Of a DNA stretch of 56,869 nt, positions 21,291 through 29,935 are shown piece by piece. Below the pieces are notes generated by a model that saw only the letters and a program-made list of their open reading frames with translations, made no database searches and was not told the DNA's origin. The stretch is from Burkholderiaceae bacterium. GTDB lineage: Bacteria; Pseudomonadota; Gammaproteobacteria; Burkholderiales; Burkholderiaceae_A. Position 1 is the first letter of the stretch, and every line of letters starts with the position of its first letter. Made by a program: the position numbers and the translations under genes. The stretch is from the NCBI GenBank assembly GCA_018401615.1, contig JAGYKN010000010.1, forward strand, positions 1-56,869, in the 5' to 3' direction.

Positions 21291-21826
21291 GCGGAGTCTC
21301 TTTGAGGAAAGCGGCTGATGTACCAGCCCTGGGCCAGAATGAAGACCAGCATGAGCCCGATCGTTCCAAAGAGTTTGAAATCAACCCAGGTGTCGGTTGA
21401 AAAGGTGGCTGCCACCCAGAGGTTGAGAGCCGCCATGCCCACAAAAAAAACGCCCCATGCCGCGTTGAGTCGGGCCCATGCATGCACCGGCAATTCAACC
21501 TTACCGGCCAATAGTTTCTCGATGAGCCTGGTGCCCATGAAGAGCTGAGGGATGAGCAGCCCCAGGCCAAAGAGCCCATAGAGCAGGCTCGGCTTGAGCT
21601 TGATGAAGCGCTCATCTTGGAGAAGAAGGGTGGCGCCCCCAAAAACAACGATGAGCCCCAGGCTCACCCACTGCATTTTGTCGATGGGCATGGAGCGCAG
21701 TCGCATCCAGCCCATGAGCACAATGCTGGCGGCAATGGCCACGGCAGTGGCCACGTAGAGATCGGCCATCTTGTAGGCCACAAAGAACAGCAAAATGGGC
21801 AGCCAGTCGGCGAGCAGTTTGGTCAT
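21287..21826 (-). CDS. yciB: Inner membrane septation protein YciB (IspZ)
   Basis: This 179-residue protein has about five transmembrane helices and begins MTKLLADWLPILLFFVAYKMADLYVATA. It belongs to the IspZ/YciB family, implicated in septation and envelope integrity. The Trp-rich segment HAWARLNAAWGVFFVGMAALNLWVA and TDTWVDFKLFGTIGLMLVF are diagnostic. The ATG at 21826 overlaps the msrB stop by 4 bp; the frame extends upstream to 21958 but that part lies in msrB. Confidence 0.94.
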   Translation of the reverse strand: MTKLLADWLPILLFFVAYKMADLYVATAVAIAASIVLMGWMRLRSMPIDKMQWVSLGLIVVFGGATLLLQDERFIKLKPSLLYGLFGLGLLIPQLFMGTRLIEKLLAGKVELPVHAWARLNAAWGVFFVGMAALNLWVAATFSTDTWVDFKLFGTIGLMLVFILAQGWYISRFPQRDSA

Positions 21827-22230
21827 GTTGCGTTCTTGTCGTCTGATGGCACCTGGGCAACAAATGCCACCGAGGCTGAATTCACGCAGTGGCGCATGCC
21901 GGTGGGTGCGGGGCCATCCGGAAAGACATGACCAAGGTGGGCATCGCAGGCCCTGCACACAATCTCAGTGCGTCGCATCCCGTGGCTGCCGTCGTGCACC
22001 TCTGAGACGTCAGCCGCATCAATGGCCTTTGAGTAACTCGGCCAACCGCAGCCCGCATCGAACTTGTCCTCTGAGGAATAGAGGGGCGTGGCGCAACAGA
22101 CACAGACATAGTGGCCCTTGGCCCAGTGATCCCAGTAGGCGCCGGTAAAGGCAGGCTCGGTGTGTTTAAGACGGGTCACGGCGTACTGCATGTCTGTGAG
22201 GTCGCGTCGATAGTCGTCGTCGGTTTTCAT
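21823..22230 (-). CDS. msrB: Peptide methionine-(R)-S-oxide reductase MsrB
   Basis: MsrB reduces methionine-R-sulfoxide in proteins. The 135-residue protein keeps the four zinc Cys (Cys43/46 in YVCVCCATPLY and Cys92/95 in VCRACDAHLGHVF) and the catalytic Cys115 in RHCVNSASVAF. Cys61 in AGCGWPSY may be the resolving residue. It is the first gene of the msrB-yciB-bolA-ppiC run. Confidence 0.95.
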   Translation of the reverse strand: MKTDDDYRRDLTDMQYAVTRLKHTEPAFTGAYWDHWAKGHYVCVCCATPLYSSEDKFDAGCGWPSYSKAIDAADVSEVHDGSHGMRRTEIVCRACDAHLGHVFPDGPAPTGMRHCVNSASVAFVAQVPSDDKNAT

Positions 22231-22239
22231 AACGATATG

Positions 22240-23859
22240 CTAACTGGAACAACTCACAGACAGCTCTTTTGCCCAGCCAGGTGGGGTCTCACGCCACTGG
22301 GCATGCGCAGGGTGATCCTCAAAGGGGTCACCCAAGACGGCCAGCGCAGCAGCCAGGGGCGCTGCATCTGCCTCGTCCTCCAGTGAGCGGATCACCGCCT
22401 CGGCGACCCAGTTTCGAAGCACAAAGGCGGGGTTCTTTGCCCGCCTGGCGGCGCGCCACTGGTCGGCTGAATCCCCAAGGTTGGAAGGGGAGAGGGCGGC
22501 CGCATACATCCCTAGCCAGGCTTGAGCGCGATCGGGCAGGGCGAGCGTCTGGACAAGGGGTTCCCAAGACACGTGTCCAGGGCTGGTGCCAGGGTCTATT
22601 TTTGAGGTGGCTCGAAAGAATTGAGTGAAATCAGCCTGCTGCTGCTCAAGGCACTCGAACAAGGTGTCGATCAGCTGCTCGGCCAGGGGCCGCTGATCTG
22701 GAACAAGTGTTTCAAGGCCAAGCTTTTGGCGGAAATGGTCTCGAAATGCCTTGTCGAAGTCACGTCGGTAGCTTGCGACCACCTCGTCATGAAGGCGGTC
22801 AAAGGCGGCAGGTCCGCCGGTGTCGTCCTCGGGGATGCTCGACCAGAGTGCCAACAAGAGTCGTTGAATGTTCCAAAGGCCGATCGAGGGTTGCTGGTTA
22901 AATGCGTATCGCCCCTGCCCATCGCTGTGATTGCAGATGGCATTTGCCTCAAAGGCCTCCATGAACCCAAAGGGTCCGTAGTCAATGGTCAAGCCGAGAA
23001 TTGAAAAGTTGTCTGTGTTCATCACGCCGTGCATGAAGCCAACAGATGTCCAGTCCGCCATGAGCCTTGCCGTGCGACCACTCACGGCGTGAATCAGGGC
23101 ACCAATCCGCTCTTTAGGGGTCAGGCCCTCGGGGGCCATCATGAGGGTTGGGTCGACCTCTAACAGCTGCTTGATCAACTGATCGATGCGGTCTGGCCGT
23201 GCGCGTTGCGAAAAATACTCGAAGTGCCCAAAGCGAACAAAGCTCGCTGCCGTGCGGCAGACGATCGCAGCTGGCTCTGGAATCTCTCGGAAAACGGGGG
23301 TCGATGAGGTGACGAGCGAGAGGGCCCGCGTGGTGGGAATGCCCAGCGCGGCCATGGCCTCAGAGCAGAGGAACTCTCGAACCGAGGATCTCAGAACGGC
23401 CCGCCCATCGGCGTGTCGAGCATAGGGGGTGCTGCCAGCGCCCTTGAGTTGGAACTCGCGGCCATTGACCTGCCCAAGACACAGCGCTCGGCCATCTCCA
23501 AGGCGGGGCACGAAGAATCCGAACTGATGGCCTGCATAGGCGGTTGCATAGCTCGGGACCTCCTCAAAGGTGGCCGCACCAGAGAGCAGGCGCAGCCAGT
23601 CTGGGCTGGTCTGCACAGCATCGACTGAGAGATCGGCATCCTGGCAGGCGGCGGCAGAGACACTCACGAGCTTTGCGTCTCTCAACGGTTGAGGATCGCA
23701 GGCAAACCACATGGGCTCGTCTCCCAGGCCGTCGGCTTTGGCGAATCCTGGCGAGACCCGCACCCCGAGGTGATTCGCCGCAATGGTGGGTTGGCTGCGG
23801 CTGGTCTGGTGGCGCGCCAGCGGGGGCAGATCTTGGAGGGCCTGGACTGGAATCGTCAT
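22240..23859 (-). CDS. selO: SelO/YdiU-family protein adenylyltransferase
   Basis: SelO is a pseudokinase-fold enzyme that transfers AMP from ATP to Ser, Thr or Tyr of proteins, linked to redox stress. At 539 residues it is full length. LKGAGSTPYARHADGRAVLRSSVREFL, HGVMNTDNFSILGLTIDYGPFGF and the C-terminal SVSCSS are family landmarks; the terminal Cys replaces the selenocysteine of animal SelO. It is 9 bp upstream of msrB in the same direction, consistent with a shared redox theme. Confidence 0.94.
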   Translation of the reverse strand: MTIPVQALQDLPPLARHQTSRSQPTIAANHLGVRVSPGFAKADGLGDEPMWFACDPQPLRDAKLVSVSAAACQDADLSVDAVQTSPDWLRLLSGAATFEEVPSYATAYAGHQFGFFVPRLGDGRALCLGQVNGREFQLKGAGSTPYARHADGRAVLRSSVREFLCSEAMAALGIPTTRALSLVTSSTPVFREIPEPAAIVCRTAASFVRFGHFEYFSQRARPDRIDQLIKQLLEVDPTLMMAPEGLTPKERIGALIHAVSGRTARLMADWTSVGFMHGVMNTDNFSILGLTIDYGPFGFMEAFEANAICNHSDGQGRYAFNQQPSIGLWNIQRLLLALWSSIPEDDTGGPAAFDRLHDEVVASYRRDFDKAFRDHFRQKLGLETLVPDQRPLAEQLIDTLFECLEQQQADFTQFFRATSKIDPGTSPGHVSWEPLVQTLALPDRAQAWLGMYAAALSPSNLGDSADQWRAARRAKNPAFVLRNWVAEAVIRSLEDEADAAPLAAALAVLGDPFEDHPAHAQWRETPPGWAKELSVSCSS

Positions 23860-23892
23860 GCGGCAGTTTAAGTCTTGCTATTGTCTGCTCCC

Positions 23893-24333
23893 ATGAAACC
23901 CTCAATTTCCCGCAGCTTTACGCCCTTTGTGGCCCAACTCGGTGTGGAGATGGTGCACGCGGGCATCGACCGGAGTGAACTGCGGCTGAGCCTTGAGCCG
24001 CGCCATCTCAACGGGCTTGATGTGGCCCACGGGGGTCTGATCATGACCCTTCTGGATGCGGCCATGGGTGCGGCCGCTCGGGCAAAAGACCCCGATGGCC
24101 GCGGGGTTGTGACCATTGAAATGAAGACAAGTTTTCTGCGTCCCGCCAGGGGTGTCTTGTCGGCATTTGGATTTTGTGACCATCACTCCGCGAGCTTGGC
24201 CTTTTGCCGGGGGGAATTGCGCGACGCATCTGGGCGCCTCTTGGCCCAGTCGATGGGCACCTTTCGGCGCATGAGGGAGGGCCAGCGCCTTGATCTTCAA
24301 CCAACTGACCCACCCGTTGGCCCTGCGGCTTAG
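23893..24333 (+). CDS. PaaI-family hot-dog thioesterase
   Basis: This 146-residue single hot-dog domain protein has the PaaI/YbgC-like signature LNGLDVAHGGLIMTLLDAAMGAAA, with the Asp in the catalytic helix. It would hydrolyse an acyl- or aryl-CoA thioester; the natural substrate cannot be assigned. The ATG at 23893 is preferred to TTG 23875. It diverges from selO, and the 33-bp gap is too short for separate full promoters. Confidence 0.85.
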   Translation: MKPSISRSFTPFVAQLGVEMVHAGIDRSELRLSLEPRHLNGLDVAHGGLIMTLLDAAMGAAARAKDPDGRGVVTIEMKTSFLRPARGVLSAFGFCDHHSASLAFCRGELRDASGRLLAQSMGTFRRMREGQRLDLQPTDPPVGPAA

Positions 24334-24360
24334 AGTTTGGGTCGGTTGGGCGCCTGTGGC

Positions 24361-25248
24361 TCAAGTGGCACGGCGAAGGCTGCTCCGGGGGCGCCTCAAT
24401 GGCTGCGCCAGAGGCTGCGGCCGTGAGTTTGTGTAGCCGTTCTTCCAGGCCTCGAGTTGAACACTGATGAGGGCCTTGCTCGTGTCTCCAACCGAGGCGG
24501 CCATCACGACCTCTCCCTGGGAGACGCCATCTTGATCAAGCAGGTCGCTGCCGACCACGGGAGGCGCCCCGAGAATGTCGACCACAAACATGCGCTTTTT
24601 GAGCTTGCCCAGGTAGTGGCTGCGAGCCACCACCTCTTGTCCGGGGTAGCAGCCCTTGGTGAAGCTCACGCCGCCAACAAGCTCGAGGTTGAGCATCTGC
24701 GGCACAAAGGTGTCGAGGCTGGCAAGCCAGACCCAGGGCAGACCTGCCTCAATTTCAGCAGCCATCCACTGGGCCTCGGAGGCGACGGTGGCATCCGGTG
24801 CAATCTGAGCCTCCTCTGGCGCCTCTCCGACCAGCCACGCCCTGGCGTGCCCGCAGGATCCAGCAGGGGCAAGACCGAGCAGGAATGCCTCGGGGGCCGG
24901 GCTGATCACGTTGCCACCCGCGGGCATGTCCGGCCCCCAGAGACCCCGAACACTCAAATCGGCAAGGGTGATGGTGACCTTGGCTCGCAGCACAAAAAGC
25001 CGCAGGCGTTTTGCGGTCTGATCGGCCAATTCCGTGGGGATGATGGCCAGGTGACGGTCGGCTGCTGGGGACCAGAGCCTAAAGATGGCAAGCAGGCGTC
25101 CTTTGGCAGAGCAGTAGCCTTGCAATTGATGCTGACTCGGATCGGGCAATTGGTTGGTGAGTTGGCTCAGCAGAAAAGCTGCCGAGTCTGGTCCGGCGAT
25201 CTCCAGCACGGTAAAGGGCAGACGGGGGGTGAGGCGGTATTGGCTCAT
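24361..25248 (-). CDS. ygfZ: YgfZ folate-binding protein (GcvT-like)
   Basis: YgfZ is a GcvT-related, folate-dependent protein needed for assembly or repair of certain Fe-S enzymes such as MiaB-type proteins. The 295-residue product carries the hallmark KGCYPGQEVVARSHYLGKLKKRM with the conserved Cys. The N-terminus (DSAAFLLSQLTNQL) fits the family. The last 25 residues are Arg- and Pro-rich and look atypical. It is divergent from mltG, an arrangement common in betaproteobacteria. Confidence 0.92.
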   Translation of the reverse strand: MSQYRLTPRLPFTVLEIAGPDSAAFLLSQLTNQLPDPSQHQLQGYCSAKGRLLAIFRLWSPAADRHLAIIPTELADQTAKRLRLFVLRAKVTITLADLSVRGLWGPDMPAGGNVISPAPEAFLLGLAPAGSCGHARAWLVGEAPEEAQIAPDATVASEAQWMAAEIEAGLPWVWLASLDTFVPQMLNLELVGGVSFTKGCYPGQEVVARSHYLGKLKKRMFVVDILGAPPVVGSDLLDQDGVSQGEVVMAASVGDTSKALISVQLEAWKNGYTNSRPQPLAQPLRRPRSSLRRAT

Positions 25249-25268
25249 GGACCCTTAATATAGTGGAC

Positions 25269-26327
25269 ATGAGAACGCGTGCGTTGCTTCGTTGGGGTCT
25301 TGCCCTTTGCACAGTAGGGCTGTTGGCCGGCCTACTGGCCGCAGCAACTGCCTGGTTTTGGTTCTCTCGCCCGCTGGTGCCACCCGCCCGAGACGGCACG
25401 GGCATTGAACTTGTCATTCCCGCGGGCAGTGCAGCGCCTGCCATTGGCTTTCTGCTGGCCGATGCGGGCTTGGACATCACGCCGCAGGGTTTTGCGCGCG
25501 CAGCCCGAGTCTTAGAGTTACACACCCAGTTGCGCGCAGGGGTCTACCTTCTCCAACCCGGCGACTCCCTCCGGACGATCTTGCAGAAGCTCTCCAGGGG
25601 GCAGGCGCTCCAGGACTCGGTGACGCTCATCGAGGGGTGGACCTTTCAACAGGTGCTCAAGCACCTGCATGCTCAACCCGGCATTCGGGTGACCCTGCCA
25701 TCGGACCCCGAGTTGGCAGGCGCCATATTGGTCGAGGCAATTGGTCTTCCCGTGCCCCATCCCGAAGGATGGATTTTCCCGGACACCTACTTCTTTGACC
25801 GCGGCAACAGCGACCTGGCCGTCCTCAGGCGGGCGGTTCGCCTCCAACAGAGGGTCTTGGCCGAGGCATGGGAGGCTCGTAACCAGCGCGTGTCGGTGGG
25901 AACGGCCTATGAGGCCCTGATCATGGCCTCCATCATCGAGCGAGAGACCCAGGTCGAACAAGATCGCAACCGGGTCTCGGCGGTCTTTCACAATCGCCTG
26001 CGAATCAGCATGCCGCTTCAGTCTGATCCCACCGTGATCTACGCCATGGGGGCGAGTTTTGACGGCAACCTGCGCAAGCAAGACCTGCGAATGCCGTCTG
26101 TCTTTAACACCTATCGGGTAAAGGGTCTGCCGCCAACGCCGATTGCGAACCCCGGGCGTGCTGCGCTGGTGGCGGCCATGAGCCCAGACCCGATCAAGGC
26201 GCTCTATTTTGTGGCCAAGGGCACCGGCCACTCGTACTTTAGTGAGACCCTCGAGCGCCACAACCATGCCGTGAATTTTTACCAGCGTCGGATCGGTGGG
26301 CCCCCGCCAGCCGAGGCCACCCCGTAG
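25269..26327 (+). CDS. mltG: Endolytic murein transglycosylase MltG
   Basis: MltG cleaves nascent glycan strands in the inner membrane and so terminates peptidoglycan polymerisation. It has one N-terminal membrane helix (LALCTVGLLAGLLAAATAWFWF), then a LysM-like region, and the YceG catalytic domain with the active Glu in ASIIERETQVEQDRNRVSAVFHNRL and SDPTVIYAMG. The ATG at 25269 gives 352 residues; GTG 25263 is also possible. It precedes tmk by 8 bp, the usual mltG-tmk-holB order. Confidence 0.95.
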   Translation: MRTRALLRWGLALCTVGLLAGLLAAATAWFWFSRPLVPPARDGTGIELVIPAGSAAPAIGFLLADAGLDITPQGFARAARVLELHTQLRAGVYLLQPGDSLRTILQKLSRGQALQDSVTLIEGWTFQQVLKHLHAQPGIRVTLPSDPELAGAILVEAIGLPVPHPEGWIFPDTYFFDRGNSDLAVLRRAVRLQQRVLAEAWEARNQRVSVGTAYEALIMASIIERETQVEQDRNRVSAVFHNRLRISMPLQSDPTVIYAMGASFDGNLRKQDLRMPSVFNTYRVKGLPPTPIANPGRAALVAAMSPDPIKALYFVAKGTGHSYFSETLERHNHAVNFYQRRIGGPPPAEATP

Positions 26328-26335
26328 AGGTTCCC

Positions 26336-26917
26336 ATGATGATTGTCCTGGAGGGCATTGATGGATCCGGCAAGAGCACCCACCTCGAGTTTCTGCGCCG
26401 CTGCGCCAGTGCCAGGGGTGGTGAGGTTGTCCTCACCCGCGAACCCGGCGGCTGCCCCCTTGCTGAGCGCCTGCGCCATGAAGTCCTGCAGACGCCAATG
26501 GACAGCCTCACCGAATTGCTGCTGGTCTTTGCTGCCCGACGCGCACACCTTGCGCAGACTGTCTGGCCAGCGCTTGCCCGGGGTGCCTGCGTGATTTCCG
26601 ACCGCTATGTGGATTCCACCTATGCCTACCAAGGAGGCGGCCGTGGGCTGCCTTGGGAGACGATCACCCAACTCACGACCCTGGTGGAAGGCGACTGGGG
26701 AGGGCCGAGCAAGGTCATCTACTTCGACTGTCCGCCAGAGGTTGCAGCTGCCCGGCGGGCCGGTCGGGCCAGCACGCAAGATCAAACCATTGCGCTCACC
26801 GATCGGTTTGACGCCGAGACAGTGGCTTTTTTCGATCGGGTTCGGGCGGGGTACCGAGAGGCCGCCGCACGCCGGGGCGAGCGAGCCGTCTGGCGACTGG
26901 CGTGCGCGAGCTCGTAG
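26336..26917 (+). CDS. tmk: Thymidylate kinase, C-terminus apparently truncated
   Basis: Tmk phosphorylates dTMP to dTDP. The P-loop LEGIDGSGKSTHLEFL and the DRYVDSTYAYQGGGRGL dTMP site are intact. The frame ends at residue 193 with VWRLACASS, short for a family of about 205-215. In another frame just downstream the coding continues as GVRELVGFFQQD, which resembles a normal Tmk C-terminal helix. An indel or small deletion near 26880-26910 is likely. This adjoins the disturbed start of holB. Confidence 0.9.
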   Translation: MMIVLEGIDGSGKSTHLEFLRRCASARGGEVVLTREPGGCPLAERLRHEVLQTPMDSLTELLLVFAARRAHLAQTVWPALARGACVISDRYVDSTYAYQGGGRGLPWETITQLTTLVEGDWGGPSKVIYFDCPPEVAAARRAGRASTQDQTIALTDRFDAETVAFFDRVRAGYREAAARRGERAVWRLACASS

Positions 26918-27015
26918 GCTTCTTCCAGCAGGACACACGACCCAAGCCCCCCCGGGGGAAGCCCGACCCGTTTGTGCAATAAATTGAATTTAAAAGAGAT
27001 TAAATTATTCTCAGA

Positions 27016-27956
27016 ATGGTGGACGGCTTCCCAGTCGCTTCGCAGGCGGGATTTTGGGCAGCCTCGGCTCATGGCCCCGCCTGGCCTTGGCGTGGGGCAT
27101 TTTGGTGGTTTCCTTGCTGCTGGGTTTCTCTGCCGCGACTCCGGGCGCGGCAGGCGAACCGTGGCGGTGCCGAGCAAAGTGGGTCGAGGACGAGCAGCAC
27201 CAGATTGCCGATGGGTGCGGCCGGCCGCCGATCAGGAGGCGCTCGGAGGAGGAGGAGGAGGGGGCCGAGGGGGCCGAGGGGTCAGGTGCCGAGGGGGGCG
27301 CTGCCAGCGGAGACATTCGAATCGACCAAGTCCGGGCCCTGGGGGCCTTTTCTCAGGTGAGCTCACACCGCGGGGGGCATCGGGTGGTGGTCTTGGGACC
27401 GGTGGAGCGGCTCAATATTCCGGCCGTGAATGCCCTGCTCAAGGGGCTCGAGGAGCCCTCAGAGGGCCTTCACTTCATCCTCTACGGCGAGCGCCTTCAG
27501 GGGGTGCCAGCCACGCTCTTGTCGAGGTGTCGAAGGGTAAACCTTGGTGCGTCTCAAGCCCTGGTGGCAGCGCAGCGTCTGAGCGCGCAATCGGGCTTGG
27601 CTTGGCTCATGCAATTGCTCGAGGAGCCAACCGTAGACCCCCTGCGCTGGGCGGGGCGGGCGGGAAAAGCTGACGCATCCGAGGTACTCTGGGCCTTGCA
27701 GTTGTGGTTAAGCGATGTGATTCGAATGAGGCTGGGCCTGCGGCCGGTTCACTATCCCCAAAGCCAAGCCGCGCTGGCCCGTCATGTTGAACTCTCTCAG
27801 GGCAGGGGCCTGGCAGCGATCTCCCAGGGCCAGTTCCACCTCTTGCAGCGGTCGCGCCAGGCGCGTCACCCGCTCAACGCAACACTTTTCATGGAGAGCA
27901 TCTTTGATGACTTCCGGTACGCCATCGATTCCAGGGCCGAGTCCCCAGCAGGCTGA
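27016..27956 (+). CDS. holB: DNA polymerase III subunit delta', N-terminal third frameshifted
   Basis: HolB is the delta-prime subunit of the clamp loader. The C-terminal two thirds are clean from about 27300: DIRIDQVRALGAFSQVSSHRGGHRVVVLGPVERLNIPAVNALLKGLEEPSEGLHFILYG, then LLSRCRRV. The N-terminal part is spread over frames: RLMAPPGLGVGHFGGFLAAGFLCRD in one, RCRAKWVEDEQHQ in another, CRWVRPAADQEALG back in the first. Start ATG 27016 is the best guess; the longest single frame from 27054 has an artificial N-terminus. A Glu/Gly/Ala low-complexity run (27241-27300) joins the two parts. At least three indels are needed. Confidence 0.85.
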
Positions 27957-28728
27957 GGTTGCCTATGCGGATTCCCATTGCCACCTGAACTACGAGGGGC
28001 TGGCGGGTCAGACCGAGGAGGTCCTCAGGCGAATGGCGCAAGCTGGCGTGCGCCGGGCACTCAATGTCTGCACCACATTAGAGGAGGCCGATCAGGTTCT
28101 CGCAATCGTGAGGCCCCACGACCACCTGGTGGCCTCGGTCGGGATCCACCCAGATTACGAGGCGGTCGGTCGGGAGGCCAGTGTGGAAGAACTGGTCCGC
28201 CGCGGCGCCGACCCCAAGATTGCTGCCATTGGGGAGACTGGACTTGACTACTTTCGACTAAAGGGCGACCTTGACTGGCAGCGAGAGCGGTTTCGGGTGC
28301 ACATTCGTGCGGCCCGAACCCTGGGCAAGCCCCTGATCATCCACACCCGCGATGCCCCCGAGGACACCCTGCGCATCATGCGCGAGGAGAAGGCCCACGA
28401 GGTGGGCGGGGTGATGCACTGTTTTACGGAATCGTGGGATGTCGCCCAACAGGCGATGGCGCTCAACTTTTTCATCTCACTGAGCGGCATTGTGACATTT
28501 AAGAACGCCGCTCAAGTCCATGACGTTGCAGAGAAAATGCCAATCGATCGCCTGATGATCGAGACCGATTCACCCTTTTTGGCACCGGTCCCGCATCGGG
28601 GCAAGACCAATGAGCCAGCCTGGGTGGTTCACGTGGCCCAACGCATCGCAGATCTCAAGGGATTGCCCCTGCAGACAGTCGCTCGGGCCACCATGGCCAA
28701 CTTCGAGCGATTTGCGTCTGTCGCATAA
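27907..28728 (+). CDS. tatD: TatD-family metal-dependent DNase/hydrolase
   Basis: This 273-residue TIM-barrel metallohydrolase has the TatD/YcfH ligand set: DSHCHLNY (His-x-His), GETGLDYF (Glu), IIHTRDAPEDT (His), MHCFTESWD (His) and IETDSPFLAPVPHRGK (Asp). TatD proteins act as 3'-5' exonucleases on single-stranded DNA. The ATG at 27907 overlaps the holB end by 50 bp; no closer ATG exists, though a non-ATG start nearer 27957 is possible. The usual pilZ gene between holB and tatD is absent. Confidence 0.93.
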   Translation: MTSGTPSIPGPSPQQAEVAYADSHCHLNYEGLAGQTEEVLRRMAQAGVRRALNVCTTLEEADQVLAIVRPHDHLVASVGIHPDYEAVGREASVEELVRRGADPKIAAIGETGLDYFRLKGDLDWQRERFRVHIRAARTLGKPLIIHTRDAPEDTLRIMREEKAHEVGGVMHCFTESWDVAQQAMALNFFISLSGIVTFKNAAQVHDVAEKMPIDRLMIETDSPFLAPVPHRGKTNEPAWVVHVAQRIADLKGLPLQTVARATMANFERFASVA

Positions 28729-28745
28729 TGTTTATTATGTAAACT
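28724..28745. other. Two overlapping small hairpins between tatD and the thiolase gene
   Basis: CATAAT-GTTT-ATTATG (28724-28739) and GTTTA-TTATG-TAAAC (28730-28744) are mutually exclusive perfect stem-loops in the 32-bp convergent gap; the first includes the tatD stop. They are AT-rich and weak, so a terminator role is doubtful. Confidence 0.3.
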
Positions 28746-28760
28746 CAAGCTGGGGTCTGG

Positions 28761-29935
28761 TTAGAGCCGCTCAAAGACCACTGCAATCCCTTGTCCCCCG
28801 CCAATGCACATGGTGGCCAGGCCATAGCGCTTGCCCGTGCGGTGAAGCTCGTAGATGCATTTGGTGGCGATGATGGCGCCGGTGGCCCCAACGGGGTGGC
28901 CCAGCGCAATGGCGCCGCCATTGACATTGACCTTGGCCGGATCAAACCCAAGCACCTTCGTCACAGAGAGCGCCTGGGCGGCAAAGGCCTCGTTCGATTC
29001 AATCACGTCGATCTGGTCGAGCTTAAGGCCGGCGCGCTCTAAGGCAATCTTGGTGGCGGGAATCGGCCCCTCGCCCATGACATCGTTTGGCACACCGGCC
29101 ACGGCGTAGCCCATCACCCGGGCCAGTGGTTTGTGGCCGTGTTTGGCCGCCACACTCGCCTCTGCAAGCACCAGGAAGGCTGCTGCGTCGTTGATGCCGG
29201 AGGCGTTGCCGGCCGTAACCGACCCGTCCTTCTTAAAGGCGGGTTTCATCTTGGCCAGGGCCTCCATCGTGGTGGCTCGGGGATGCTCATCGGTGTCGAA
29301 GGTGACATCGCCCTTGCGGGTTGAGATGGTGATGGGCACGATCTGGTCTTTAAACCGTCCCTCGGCAATGGCCTTTGCCGTGCGGTTCTGTGATTCCAGG
29401 GCGAAGGCGTCTTGATCCTCTCGCGATAGATTGTGCTTGGTGGCCAGGTTCTCAGCCGTGATGCCCATGTGTCCCACGCCAAAGGGGTCGGTGAGCACGG
29501 CCACCATCGTGTCGATGAGCTTGGTGTCGCCCATGCGTGCGCCGTTGCGCATGGCTGGGCTCAGGTAGCCACCGCGGCTCATCACCTCCACCCCTCCCCC
29601 AATGCCGTAATCACTGTCGCCAAGCAGGATGTTCTGACTGCTCGAGACAACGGCCTGCAGTGCCGACCCGCAGAGCCGGTTGATGGTGAGCGCCACGGAA
29701 CTCATGGGCAGGCCGGCCTGAATCGAGGCCACGCGCGACACATACGGGGAGCGCGACTCGGTGGGCACGCAATTGCCCATGACCACGTAGTTCATGAGCG
29801 CGGGGTCTGCACCCGAGCGGGCGACCGCCTCCTTCATGACCATGCCGGCCAAGGCTCGGCAGGCCTAAGACTCGATATTGCCACCAAACCGCCAATGGCG
29901 GACCTCACTGCACTGAGCACCACGACATCACGCAT
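28761..29935 (-). CDS. Acetyl-CoA acetyltransferase (BktB/PhaA-type thiolase), 5' end frameshifted
   Basis: This thiolase condenses two acyl-CoA units, supplying acetoacetyl-CoA for PHB or acting in beta-oxidation. Active-site Cys is in [12 protein letters not shown], His in [17 protein letters not shown], and the C-terminal Cys in CIGGGQG. The continuous frame starts at 29852 and lacks about 28 residues. Those are found upstream: ATG at 29935 gives [16 protein letters not shown], then the frame is lost near 29860-29890 before resuming at [14 protein letters not shown]. The full span is 1,175 nt (3n+2), so net one base is missing. The true start overlaps rimO by 8 bp and follows AGGAGG. Confidence 0.92.

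Noticed and set aside
27241-27300. GA-rich run in holB as a regulatory or triplex-forming element
   Set aside because: It encodes a Glu/Gly/Ala low-complexity stretch within the HolB coding region and lies in a zone of doubtful sequence.
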